A stretch of 64,000 bases of DNA, taken from NCBI GenBank assembly GCA_963682175.1, contig OY821788.1:33981585-34045584 (forward strand). Direction: 5' to 3'. Of this stretch, positions 13,257-24,717 are shown one piece after another. Each line of letters starts with the position of its first letter. The stretch's first letter is position 1. Origin of the DNA: Triglochin maritima. Taxonomy: Eukaryota > Streptophyta > Magnoliopsida > Alismatales > Juncaginaceae. Under the pieces are notes generated by a model that worked only from the letters and a program-made list of their open reading frames with translations, was not told the DNA's origin and searched no databases. The position numbers were made by a program, and so were the translations under genes.

Positions 13257-14396
13257 ATCAACTGACATCGATTAAATGCATGTTGATTAAATATTGAGAT
13301 TAAACCTAACCACAACAATCTAAAACAATTTATTAAAAGTAAGTACACCCAACAGAACTCCTATCTAATTAATTATTATTCATATAATTAATCAAGTTAA
13401 ATAATAATAATAGGATTATCCCAACGTACGTACCTGACGCCGATCCGAACTACCCTGATGGTCAGTTGGCATTGCATGGGTGGTTTTAGGGTTATCCTGC
13501 GATTGCACGGCGGCGGTGGCCATCTCCGACGACCACAAAATTGGCCAATCATTCCCAGCTGCATGCACATTTTGCTGCGGTTGGCGGTGCCTATGGTGCG
13601 TCGACAAGAACCTCCTTTGCCTAGCCATCCTCTTCTTCCTAGCTTCCTTCGTGGCGGTCGACCGGAAAACCGGATAATTCGCCATATCGTACCCCAATCC
13701 ACTCACCGCAACCCCTCCTAATTCCTCCGATCCAAAAACACCACTACCACAATTACCACTTAATTGATCGTGATGATTGTAGTAATTGTTGCGGCAAACA
13801 CTATTAATCCTATTCCTCCTATAATTAAGATGGTGGTTTTGTACCCAAGTCAAGATCAACTTCAACAATTGCTTCATCCCCTCTTTCCCACCACCCAACC
13901 TCCTAACACCACTCTCAATGGTACACCTCTTAAGCTTAATACTCTTCAAATCCTCAGCACTAATCACATCTTTATTACTCTTTAACCACTCAAAGAAAAC
14001 CAACCCTAAGTCCTCACTCTCCCCATGCATGTGCGGTAAGCTCACTACCTCCGGTGACTGGACCCACAAGTCTTTGTTAGTATTAATGTTAGGGTTAGGG
14101 TTTGGAGGGTTTTCTTCTAGAAAAATCGCAGGGTCAAGGAGGGAGTCGTCGAGGAGGTCGAACCCGACGAAGAGGTCGACCTCGCCGGAGTCCGGCGGGA
14201 GGGCATTGGAGGAAGAGGTGGTGGAAGTGGAGGAGGAAGGGGAAGAGAGGCATGGGAAGTCGGGGAGGGAAGTGAAGGTGTCGTCGGAGAAGAGAAGAGA
14301 GGCGCCGGAGAAGTCTTCGCCGGCGTCAGAGGGCATGCAAGGGGTCGGAGTCTCGTCCTTGGTGGAGTGGGGGTCCTTGTTGAGGTCGCAAATCAT
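11928..14396 (-). CDS. ABI3: B3-domain transcription factor ABI3
   Basis: Six exons join in phase: 14396-13434, 12964-12872, 12802-12702, 12567-12521, 12425-12349 and 12056-11928, for 469 residues. The acidic N-terminal A1 region is followed by B1 (about 130-190; [38 protein letters not shown]), the basic B2 ([13 protein letters not shown]) and a B3 DNA-binding domain across exons 2-6 ([73 protein letters not shown]). This is the nuclear seed-maturation and ABA-response factor that binds RY elements and works with bZIP partners through B1/B2. It is much shorter than Arabidopsis ABI3 (about 720 residues), mainly because the N-terminus and B1-B2 linker are compressed. The last acceptor sits directly after a CAA-repeat tract. 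Confidence 0.96.
12057..12108. repeat. (TTG/CAA)n microsatellite at ABI3 last-intron acceptor
   Basis: A TTG run on the plus strand is (CAA)n on the gene strand. Its last CAG is the exon 6 acceptor, so length changes here could affect splicing. Confidence 0.85.
13182..13254. repeat. (TA)n microsatellite, 73 bp, ABI3 intron 1
   Basis: An uninterrupted alternating TA tract lies inside the intron between the B2 and B3 exons of ABI3. It is self-complementary, so cruciform formation is possible. Confidence 0.95.
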
Positions 14397-14466
14397 GGTT
14401 TTGGGAGGTTTTTAGGTTTTTTAGGGTTTGGAGGAGGAAGAAGGTGGTGGAGGTGTTTGTTTGCAT

Positions 14467-14516
14467 GGAATGGAAATGGAATTGGAATTGGAATTGGAAT
14501 TGGAAATGGAATGGAG
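14467..14516. repeat. GGAATT hexamer repeat in ABI3 leader
   Basis: About six imperfect copies of GGAATT/GGAAAT lie roughly 70-120 bases upstream of the ABI3 ATG, in the likely 5' UTR. Confidence 0.75.
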
Positions 14517-15246
14517 GATTAATTAACACTTATTAAAAAAAGAGGAGGGATGGGAATAGTTTATTATTGGTGGTTTTGGACGACTAGTGCATGACTTCAT
14601 GTGAAATTAAGGTGGGTGACTTGTTTGGGTGAAGTGTGGGGACTAAACCAAAGAGGGAAAGGAAAAGTTGAAATGTTTTATTTTTTTGGATTATAACCTT
14701 GGAAGTTGTTGTGTTTACAAAATATTTCCTTGTTGTTGTTTGAAATATATAATCATACTTAAGAAGCACCACTCGTATGCTAAAAATTAAAACATCTCTA
14801 TAAAGGGATGTACATATCCATAAATGGGGCAAAAATTGCAGTTTTTACAACAAACACTCCTTACCTCTCTACCTTCTTCTCTTTTTTTCCTTTTTTTAAG
14901 AATCAATTTGTATTTTAACATTATATGAAAGCTAATTGCTTCTTTGAATATATATTTGATTGCCTAGAGAGTGTAAATCACACTAATCATTAAAGAGGGA
15001 AGCATGTGTAGTTCCAATTTTATTAGACTAAAATGAAAATTCTTGTGTCAAATGTCTTCTTATCTTGGTCGTGCAAAAAAAACAAAAAAAAAACTCTTCT
15101 TATCTAATGTAAATTCTCGAATGTTGTTGAAGTATCTGAACATAAAACGTATTTTAATTGCATTAACAAGTTTATAGTTTTTTGAGGAACGAAATGGAGA
15201 AAGTGAACATTGGAACTTGAGGATGTGTAAGATGTTGAGCTCCCAT

Positions 15247-15500
15247 TGCATGCATGGTAGGTAGAATGCTTTACAAGACACATCATGGCTTCTCTATCCC
15301 TGCATGCAACACCACAAGTAGAAAAGGAACAACATCGATCTTCCATTATGCGACCTTGCTGTTCCAGTTATTAATTGATGTGTATTGTATTCATCATATC
15401 TTGTGAGTTGAAAAGTTGATGAGAATAGTGGACAAGTAGTACTGCATGCAACCCACAAATTAAGATGTGAAAGATGAATATTGGATGGTCTCTGCATGCA
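15247..15500. promoter_or_regulatory. Cluster of four RY octamers upstream of ABI3
   Basis: Four perfect palindromic TGCATGCA octamers lie at 15247-15254, 15301-15308, 15443-15450 and 15493-15500, about 0.85-1.1 kb upstream of the ABI3 start. RY elements (CATGCA) are the established target of B3 factors of the ABI3/FUS3/LEC2 class. Further copies occur in ABI3 introns 1 (13150) and 2 (12826, 12830). Autoregulation or cross-regulation is inferred from the motif only. Confidence 0.6.
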
Positions 15501-16079
15501 TGAATGTGTGGGGGAGTTTGAAGTTTGAACACATATTAATTTTGAGGGTATTGATCAGCCCATAGAATAGTCGAAGTTCGTGATCATATTTATTCCAAGA
15601 AGGTGGAATATATATTTTCTATATATATATATATATTTTTAAAAGTATCAAACATATAATATACTCAGGGAAATAAAATGAATTTGACGTCAAGTGATGA
15701 AGTTTGAGTATAGTTACTACCTAAATAACTATAGTAACCACAAAGAAAAGCAAGTAGTTTGCCCCCAACTTACTCTAATTAGTTGGGTTCAAGTTGCATT
15801 ATTGAAAGAAAAAAAAATCAAAATATCAATTAACTAATTAAACTTGAAAAGTCTCACTTATAGTAACTGCTTCAACAAATCACACGCAGTGCAACTGGGT
15901 TTATAGTTTACGGTAATTAATGAGTGTAAATCAAAAGTATGACCCATTTTGGATGCCCATGCATGCATGCATACATACTATTTTTATTATCTTTTGGTGT
16001 TTGATATTTGGACAAAAATACAAAATAATTAACCGATTTAGGCAAATCCCAAAGTATTATGTTTTTTGTGGAATGGATC

Positions 16080-16320
16080 CAAAGTCCAAAACGGCCCAAT
16101 TAAAAGAAGTCCAAACCCACAACCCAAACGTGGGAGTGGACCCCACTCTCCCTCCACGTGTCCACCAACCAGTGGCAGATTACAACCCACGTCCCCGGGC
16201 CCACACAATCCGATCCAACGGTTGAGATCCTCCCACGCTTCCCAACGGACTCGCTCCACACCCACAACATCTACTAATCCCAATCTTACCCCCCACAAAT
16301 CAATACGCATCATTGAGAAA
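16080..16320 (+). promoter_or_regulatory. Candidate promoter of ARID-HMG gene, with G-box
   Basis: This C-rich island stands out from its AT-rich surroundings. It contains a G-box/ABRE-like CACGTGTC at 16155, GCCCAA and GGGCCC-type boxes, and GATCCAACGGTTGAGATCC. A CT-rich stretch at 16570-16615 downstream could be the start of the transcript. The assignment is by composition and motif only. Confidence 0.4.
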
Positions 16321-17100
16321 TATTAATCCCCAAAATTTTAAAAAAAAATTAATAATCTAATTTTTGGTAAGAACCCAAAATTAATTCATTACCAACAACT
16401 GCCAAATATGCCATCCCATTCCTAAACCATCAACTCTTTCCCATCTTAAGAACGAAATTTCCCCTTAACCATTGGTTTCATGGAATGTTGGTTGAAAAAA
16501 AAAATTAATTAATTACACAAACATAACCCAAAATAAGCCCCACACATTAGAGATTTTCCACAACAAAGGTTTGGTCTCTCATTTCTCTGCTTTTCTCTTA
16601 ACCCTTCTGCTTTTAACATGTCTAATGAAACAGGACAATAACACAATATTTATGCTTCTTCTTTTTTATGCAAGATTGGAACTTTATGGTTTTGATGCAA
16701 TGGAGGGTTTCATTAGGGTGGTTTTTAATTAGTTAGAGATGGTAATCTTCTTTTTTCTGGGTTTTTTTAAGGAAAAAATAGGAAAAAGAGGTGATGGGTG
16801 GGATTGATGGGTTTGGGCCGGTTTGAACAGTGGTTTCGATTTGATTGCCTTCAAAATCGCAGCTTTAGACTGTTGGAGGTGGTTGGATTGGATTTGGCGC
16901 GTGGGTTTGTGATGGGTCGAGTTTGTAGGGGTTTTAGGGTGTGTTCATGAGCTCCGCCGCTTGACTTGTACGGCCTCCATTGGTGTTAAAGGTGGTTCCT
17001 TTAAGATATGGATCGTGTCGGGGCAACGGTTGGTGTTGGGTTGGAGTTTGTTGGTTTGGTTGGGTGAGTTGAAGTCCAAATTTGTGCATTTTTTTGTTGT

Positions 17101-17715
17101 TTTTAATCACGTCGTCCTTCATGTGTTTGTTGATGTTGGCTTTTGAAATTTGAATATGGTATTTATGTTTTTTAGATTGAGCTTCTTTTTATTTTGTGGT
17201 TGTGGGTCTGTGTCATTTAAGGTTATTGGCTAAGTTTCTAAGTTTGGTTTTGAAAGTTGTGTTTTTCAATTTTTGTGTGCATTATGTGTATATTTTGACT
17301 TGTTGTTTTAATCACTTCTTTTCTTCATATGTTTATTGATATTGGCTTTTGAAATTTTAATCTGATATCTGTGTTTTTATAGATTTACTTCTTTTTTAAT
17401 CTTGTCAAAGTTTATGTTTTTGTGGTTGCGGGTCTGTGTCATTTAAGGTTATTTGCTGAGTTTCTAAGTTTGGTTTTCAAAGTTGTGTTTTTCGATTTTA
17501 GTGTGCATTTATGTAAATTCTGACTTATTGTTTTAATCACTTCCTTCATATGATTGTTCCTAGTGGCATTTGAAATTAGAATCTGATATCTATATCCTAT
17601 TAAAATCACGTCTCTTGAAGATATGTTGATTTTTGTGGTGTTCGATGATGTTGTCTTTGGCTGGTTTGTAATTGAAAGACGTATTTTTTGGTATTTAATG
17701 TGCATTTTTATGTAG
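17101..17715 (+). repeat. Degenerate tandem repeat, about 210-220 bp period, in ARID-HMG leader
   Basis: The block GTTTTAATCAC, then CTTCATATG, then GGCTTTTGAAATT, recurs at 17101, 17308 and 17529. GTGTCATTTAAGGTTATT with TTTCTAAGTTTGGTTTT recurs at about 17212 and 17438. The sense strand is T/G-rich, as expected for a plant intron in the 5' UTR ending at TTAGCAG near 17775. Confidence 0.75.
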
Positions 17716-17803
17716 ATTTGATATGTTTGGTTTAAATTTTATTGTTTTTTGTGTTTTTTTGTTAGCAGCAGCATTGAGGGTCTAATTTTTAGTTTGGGTT
17801 GTA

Positions 17804-20429
17804 ATGGAAGAAGAAGCCGAAGCAAAGGGAACATCAGGGGAAGGTGGTGGTGTTGATTTGGGCGGAAAGTATAATCCATATCCTTCGGCTCTTGGAAAGT
17901 ATGAAGAAGTCATTGCCGATCCAAAGCTCTTTATGGAGACTCTTGAGAAGCTCCATCACACTCTTGGAACAAAGTTTATGTGTGTTTCGATGTTCATTAA
18001 TTGTTTCTTCGTTACACTTTATACGCTGTTTGATTTGAATATCGTCGTTTACGTTCTCTGAACGCAACAAATTAAGGCGGCACCGATTGCTTACTATTTC
18101 GAGAGCTGAAATAGTTCATTTATGTCGATCGTAATTTTGTCATGTTTTACCTAGTTATCATGTGCATATATCTAGTTTCCTCCCAACAAGCAATGAAAAA
18201 AGTGTGATAGCTAATTGCTGTTGTCAACAATAATGATTATTGATTAGTTCTTGACATTTTGATATCAGTTAGTTGACACCATCATTTGTATGAAGTTACA
18301 GTCTAATAACAATTTGCGTGATCACAATTATCTTGTCTTATGCTATCTTTTAGAAACAAATGGCAGTACCTCCTATTGGTACTTTTTCTATTTTTCTTCA
18401 TTCTGATGTTTGCATTATTCATAACTCATGTTAATGCTTTTAACAAATCGCCATTCTATTTCAGGGTGCCTACGGTAGGAGGAAAAGAGCTAAATCTTCA
18501 TCGACTTTTTGTTGAGGTCACTTCTCGTGGTGGCATTGAAAAGGTGAAGGCAGATTATTCCACTCAGCTAAAATAATATCGATCTCAGTATCTCTTTTTG
18601 GTTGGTATATGTTAACGTGATTAAAGATTATCTAACTGCCGTTTTTGGTTGAATATCAAATGTTTTATACAATTTGAACTCACTTTTAGAGCAAAATCTG
18701 CATCACCTAAATATATGATAGCACAATTTCGTCTGAATGGTTGGAACATCTTGCTGGTCTCTTGTTTAGAGATAACGATAAATAAATTTTCCTTAATATG
18801 CCGCCTCATTTTGCAGGTGATTCGTGAGCGAAAATGGAAAGAGATAACTGCTGTGTTTAATTTTCCAGCTACAGCAACAAATGCATCGTTCGTCCTGCGC
18901 AAGTACTACATATCTTTGCTGCACCACTACGAGCAGATTTATTTCTTCAAATCGGAGGGATGGAACTCTGCTACATCAGGTCTGAAGCTCTTCTACATCC
19001 TAGTGTCATTGCTGTATGCTTCTATATCTTTCGTCAACCTGACTTAACTTTCTTTAGATCCCTCTACACCAAGTTCCAACCAACATCAAGCTGAAAGGGC
19101 CGCTGAAAATATTACATCACTATCTGAAGCTCTGACTGGTGTCGTGAAGCGGAGGAGAAACACTAGTGATTTTGTACATGGAGGTACATTGCAGTTGGTT
19201 AATCTGAGCACATGGTTTAAGAGAAAAATTAAATTATAAACGTCAATGTAACCCAAAGAAATAACCCTCTGATAATAGAGAGTCTTCCAAAATATAGAAC
19301 TCCATTGACATTAAAAAACGTAACCTATTCATTCTGTATCATTTCCATGTTAAGAAAAGATAATCTCACAATTTTTCACGTGAGATATTAACAAGCCACC
19401 TAGATGCCTTTATCAAGTTTTTTTCCTACTCTGGTGGAGTCTAGAGTCTAGTCATAAGCAAATAAACATTTATCTTGCGTATTTGGTGAATTATTATCAC
19501 TGAACTCAATGCCTCATCTCATTTTTTCCCCTACATTGGTAAGTTTATTGCAATGAATTTAGTTAGTTAGTTAGTTAGTTAGTTACAATGTTTTTTTATT
19601 TATATTTGATAAAAAAAAAACCTTTTTGATTCAGCAACCATGCCTCTACAAAAGAAGTGTACCGTGACTGGAATAATCGATGGAAAATTTGAACACGGAT
19701 ATTTGGTTAGTGTTTTCTGCAATGGGCAGAAGTTACAAGGTGTTCTCTACCACCTAAACGAAAATGCTGCACAACCTGCTGCACCTCTGCAAGGTAACCC
19801 ATTGAGAGGAACTCGGCGGCGGCGTAGGAAGAAAAAGAAGAGCAAATTGGATCCCACGCATCCAAAGCCAAATAGAAGTGGGTATAACTTCTTTTTCGCG
19901 GAGCAGCATGCGAGGCTTAAACCCCTCCATCCAGGAAAAGACCGAGAAATCAGCCGAATGATTGGTGATCTCTGGAACAAACTGACTGATTCTGAAAAGG
20001 CTGTAAGTATAAAATCCAAAACAAAAAAAAAAGAAAAACTGGTACACAATATTTGTTTAGTAATATGTTTTGTTTTTTCAGGTTTATCAGGAAATTGGTT
20101 TGAAGGATAAGGAGAGATACCAAAGTGAAATGGTAGTATACCGTGAAAAGCAGAAGACCGGACAGGCTTTAAGCACTGTCATGCCATTAAGGCAACGACC
20201 TGCGGAGTTGCCAGAAATAGACATGAAATCAAAAACTGAAGATGGTAATTCGCTCTCATCTCCACAAACCGATAGTGGAAGTTTTACCGAAAGCGAGTCG
20301 GAGATGGATACTTGCAATGAAATGGATGACTTTGAGATGGAAAAGAAGGACGAGGGAACGAAAAATGAATGCAATGCTGGTGAAGATTTAGCAGCAAAAA
20401 ACGAAGAAACCTCTGTAAACGAGCATTAA
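17804..20429 (+). CDS. ARID and HMG-box DNA-binding protein (HMGB9/HMGB15 class)
   Basis: Six exons join in phase: 17804-17979, 18465-18543, 18817-18979, 19058-19183, 19635-20002 and 20082-20429, for 419 residues. An ARID domain fills about residues 25-135 (KLFMETLEKLHHTLGTKFMV, LFVEVTSRGGIEKV, FVLRKYYISLLHHYEQIYFF). After a linker (VTGIIDGKFEHGYLVSV) comes a basic nuclear-localisation stretch (GTRRRRRKKKKSK) and one HMG box (HPKPNRSGYNFFFAEQHARL, EISRMIGDLWNKLTDSEKAV, GLKDKERYQSEM). The tail is acidic. The ARID-HMG fusion is plant-specific; members bind AT-rich DNA and bend chromatin in the nucleus, and Arabidopsis HMGB15 acts in pollen. The sequence mixes features of HMGB9 and HMGB15, so I give no symbol. 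Confidence 0.93.
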
Positions 20430-20881
20430 TGAAACTAGGAGATTATTTACTTATACAAAATATTTTCTTTACTAGCTTTTTATAAAGGCATTGGAGCATC
20501 CAATCCCTCCTGTTTTTGGAGTTGTGGATTGGAAATTAATTTTGGGATTCAGATAAAACTACACCTTTCGTTTTAACAACTTATGTTATACTTGTGGTAA
20601 CTTACATGGATGGTATCAATTTCGACATGAAACACGTCACATGTTGTTGACAAATAGAATATCCTTCCTCTTATATACGTGTGATACTTTGATCTTATTC
20701 CAACTATTTTCTTTGAAATCATATGTTTGAGTTTGACCATCTCAATATCCGCTCCGAATCCTCCGACCCCTTAAAACACAATTTTCCCAATATTTCATTT
20801 TCTGACTTTCCTCCCTTTCCCTCCACTCATTCCCATCACCGGAGTCTCGCCGGGAAACATCGTCGCCGGCGAGAGTCTCCG

Positions 20882-23800
20882 ATGGCCTCCCTCGCCCTAA
20901 ACCTCCCCCGCACTCCCCCTCTCGTCATATCCGCCCCCCGCCGACACGTTTCCGCGAAGAAACCCTCGTTTCCGCCGAGAAACCCTCGGTCCCAATTTCG
21001 AGTCTGGTAATGGTCGGTTTTAGGGTTCTGATTTTGGGTTTCGATGTTTTTGGAATCGTGGATTTTGGTTAAAGATGCGATTTTTATGTGGTTTTAATCT
21101 CTTGTGATGCGGATGCTGGAGAGTTCGTGTTGTTTGTGGTTAGATTAGTGTGTGGTTAGATTAGTTTTTAAGCTTTTAACAAACTCAATTTTAGATTATG
21201 CTTTATGAAGTTGTGGTATTGCGGATTTAGGTGGTAACTGGTGCGAATTTGGTTAAAGATTCGATTTTTTTTTTAATATCTTTAGATCGAAGTGGTAGAA
21301 AGTGATATTGCATCCTTGTTACCGACTTCGCTTCGTAGGAGGCAGTGTTAACCACATTCACATTTATTGGTTTTTAATCTGTAACAACCTTAAACTTAGA
21401 TTGTGTGTTATGAAGTTGTAGGATTGAAGATTTAGGTAGTAACTGGTGCGAGTTTGGTTAAATATTTGATCTTTGTTATCTTTAAATCGAAGTGGTAGAA
21501 AGTGATATTGTACTCTTGTTACCTACTTCGCGTCAAAGGAAGCAGTGTTAACCACATTTTCATTCACACTTATTGGTTTTTAATCTTTAACAATCCTAAA
21601 ATTGGATTATGTTGTATGAAGTTATAGGATTGCAGATTTAGGTTGTAACTGTTGCAAGTTTGGTTAAAGATCCGATCTTGTCGTCCTAAATTGAAGTCCT
21701 AAATTGTCGTCTTGAGATAGCTCGATCTGGGATAGCCAGTTTTTTTCTGCAGGGTTGTGGATTTAGGTCATAGTTAGCGAAATTTTGGAAGATGTATAGC
21801 TAGTATTTTGTATCAGTATTGGAACTTACTTGCTCTTGTGCTTCAGAAGCCGTGGTGCATTCCTTCTCCGAAATGGAAGTATCAATCTAGTGTTTGATTT
21901 TCCCTGATTCCTAATCGCTATAGTCCATATTACTAGTTTATTTGGAAGATTTTAGCTGACTAGCTGCTGGGATCCAAAGAGCTTGTGGTTGAGGGTCAAT
22001 TTTTGCTATTTATCTTCATTATTTTTTTTGTTATTCTCACTGTACAGTGAACCTTTTTCTTGTCATTTCAGCTCCGTTGCTAAACAGAGGCTCCATGATC
22101 ATGGCTCCTTAATGGTGAAAGCTTCAGCATCTGAAGCTTCTTCTTCTGACCAAAATGACAACCATGAAATTAAGAAAATTGAAACAGGAAGCTTGAAAAC
22201 TCCATTCTTTGCAAAGTTGCCATTCTTTGCAAAGTTGGCACTTATGCTGGGCATAGCTGCAGCAATTACAATTACATCCAGCCTTCTTAAGTGGCCAACA
22301 CCAGGATCTTCCTTTGAATTTCCAGTTGTTGTTGAGATGTTGTCGTCTTCAGTTACACCTGCATCTACTGCTGGTTTCAGTTTTAAATTGTTTGGTCACA
22401 ACATTATTCTTCCAGAATATACGCCAGGGTAGTAGGCTTCTTGTTTCAACTTAAACCTGTCCATCATTTCCTCCTGTGGATAGACTAGCCTTTTTTATTT
22501 CTAACATTTTCTGTATTTATAGTGTAGTAGATCTTGTATCACATCTAGGCTCTAGCATGATTTTCATACTTTACTTTTGTTATGTTTGTTTTACGTCTGA
22601 CCCTTTCAGTTTTGTTTCTTAAAAAATTTAACGTGGACAACTCACTGAAATGTTTTGCAGATGGGTTTATTTTTGGTTGCTCATGGCTGCTGGATTTGGA
22701 CTTTTTATCAGTGAAGAGGCACTAAATGTTTGGGTCCGTCCCTTGTACTGGTACCTTCTGTTTTTCCATCTCAATTAAGAATATTTTGCTGCGATATACA
22801 AACATATTATGTCGTCTAGTTTTTTGTTATTGCCTTATTGGATGATACACACGTGAATTTTACCACCCCTCCCTTGAGTTGTTTTTTTTCCTTTACTGTA
22901 GGTCGGGATATCATTAGCTAGAAAACTAACCTTTGATGGCAGTTGGAGTTCATTTGCTCAATCATTCTGCAACAATGCTCCGTATATTGTTTCTACAGTG
23001 CTTTGGGTTTACTGGTAAGCGTTTCTTTTCTCAGCATTTTTCCTGACTTATCATTCATGATGACAATCTAAAATTTGCCTTGTGGTTAGACTTCGGTTCC
23101 TCCTCCCTAAGTCACCAAGTTAAGATGTTACTCATCTGGATATATGTATATGTATATATATTTAATATCATAGCTTTAGGATTCAAAAATAATTTGATAC
23201 CTGTAACGATCAGGAAACTTTTTTGTTCTTATGCTTAAAGCTGACCCATTAATAGAATTAATGGGTTAAATAAAAAATTATCTTGCTTCTCAAGAAAAAA
23301 AGGGAGAAAAGTGTTTCGGTAATGTGTAGCCTTTTCCCTGCCCAAGTGGCTTAAGCTGCAACTTTATCTTTAATACATCTACATGCACTTCCAGGGGTGT
23401 TTGTATTAGTGATATGGTGCCTTTTTACCTGGGGAAGCTGTTTAGGAAGACCAAGGCATCAGAAGACATATGTTCCAAGGTTTGTGGCATGTTTCTTTAT
23501 TGCCTCTTATAATTATTGTATTCAATTGATTTCTGGAATCAAATTCTACTGACTGACCAGCATTGCTAGGCCAATCATTTCTTAGCTGACTGCGTATCAC
23601 AATCTACTTTCTCAACGATCATTCTTGCAGTTAGGTGTTGGCAAAAACAAAGTAGTAAGCATCACCAGACTTGTTGAGAAGTACGGCAACTTGATTGGCT
23701 TTGGTAAGTCATCTAAAGAAAATATTATTATCCGAAAAGTATTACAAGTTTCAACTTGCAAGTGTAACTATCAACAACCTTTAACTGAAAATCAACTTCT

Positions 23801-24717
23801 TATAGTTTTCTAGTTCTCCTCATCTATGCTGGAAAATTTTAGATTGTTATAAATTGTTGTTTTATTTTCATTGATGACGCAACTTTACAGTTATATCACA
23901 TCATTTTTTGTTTTGCAGTTGAGCGATTTTCAATTGGAATTAGAAATCCAACAGCATTTCTTGCTGGTGCATGGGTACTAGCTCCTTGCTCTACAAATGA
24001 CATGCTCAAATTGACTGTTACATTTCTTGCTTCCTCTTCTGATTTTAATCTCTATTCTGATACACCTTTTTGGAATTCGTATACGTAACCATTTTGCTAA
24101 TTTCAGTGTTCTACGATTTTGTTCGCTTATCATACTTCTACTTTCTACAATGTAGGGAATATCTGCAGATTGCTTCTTCACTGGTGTTTGCTGTGGTGGT
24201 GTCATCACTCTTTCCATTCAGGTAATTAATCCCATTTCATTCACAACATTGCAATCGTAGTGCACTAGTGCACGTGCGGCATGTGGCTGTCGCTGCAGCT
24301 GTACTGCTGTCCCACTGTCATAACTGAAGTTGCCATCTTTGTTTGAACATCTTGGTATTTGCATGTTCTACTTGCAGCACATCCTCCCTTCGTTGCTGTA
24401 TGAAAATCCATACTTTTAAACTGTGATCGGTTCTTGTATAACTGTTCATCTTTGTACTAACTTAGAATTCTCTAATGTCAGTTGGCGATTGGGTTCTTGC
24501 TGAGAGAGCATCCATTGGTAGCCCTTGCTAGTGTTGCAACAGCAGTGGTAAGTTCGCCGATTTTCCTCCTTCACCAAGCAATCATATTTCCTTGTTGCCA
24601 TTGAATTAATATTCCAGTCTGTTTACATGAATGCAGGGTATCTGGACTGTGTTCCCATATCTTGTGGGAGCTTCAACGGCATTATTCTTTTTCATGCGTC
24701 GCAATCACGCCGACTAA
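20882..24717 (+). CDS. Plastid-targeted multi-pass membrane protein, DedA/VTT-like
   Basis: Ten exons join in phase: 20882-21006, 22072-22428, 22661-22733, 22902-23014, 23395-23479, 23631-23703, 23919-23974, 24156-24221, 24482-24547 and 24637-24717, for 364 residues. The ATG at 20882 starts MASLALNLPRTPPLV, a Ser/Arg/Pro-rich, acid-poor stretch typical of a chloroplast transit peptide; an upstream in-frame ATG at 20723 is less typical. About six hydrophobic segments follow. The central part (SDMVPFYLGKLF, then YGNLIGFVERFSIGIRNPTA, then FLAGA) resembles the GD..Y.IGR and RF.PG.R..AG signatures of DedA/SNARE-associated-Golgi proteins, which move lipids or solutes across membranes. Function is inferred and the family link is moderate. 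A perfect 18-bp tandem duplication in exon 2 gives PFFAKLPFFAKL. Confidence 0.85.
21208..21680 (+). repeat. Tandem repeat, about 205 bp, in intron 1 of DedA-like gene
   Basis: Units start at 21208, 21412 and 21618 (GAAGTTRTRGKATTG and on). Units 1 and 2 share GAAGTGGTAGAAAGTGATAT and CAGTGTTAACCACATT; the third is cut short. The sense strand is T/G-rich. Confidence 0.9.

Larger units (their letters stand above)
14517..17803. other. Divergent intergenic region, ABI3 to ARID-HMG gene
   Basis: Both flanking genes point outwards, so their promoters lie here. The ABI3 half holds the RY cluster. The middle (15600-16000) is AT-rich and includes overlapping TGCATGCA copies at 15960-15971. The right half holds a promoter-like block (16080-16320) and then a T/G-rich tract (17000-17770) with internal repeats that looks like a leader intron of the ARID-HMG gene. 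No coding exon is seen. Confidence 0.6.

Noticed and set aside
13416..13433. Read-through of ABI3 exon 1 (VRTLG before a stop)
   Set aside because: GTACGT directly after the CAG codon is a good donor, and splicing there restores the B3 domain in phase.
20723..20881. Upstream in-frame ATG extending the DedA-like protein by 53 residues
   Set aside because: The extension is acidic and histidine-rich, unlike a plastid transit peptide, whereas MASLALNLPRTPP at 20882 is typical.
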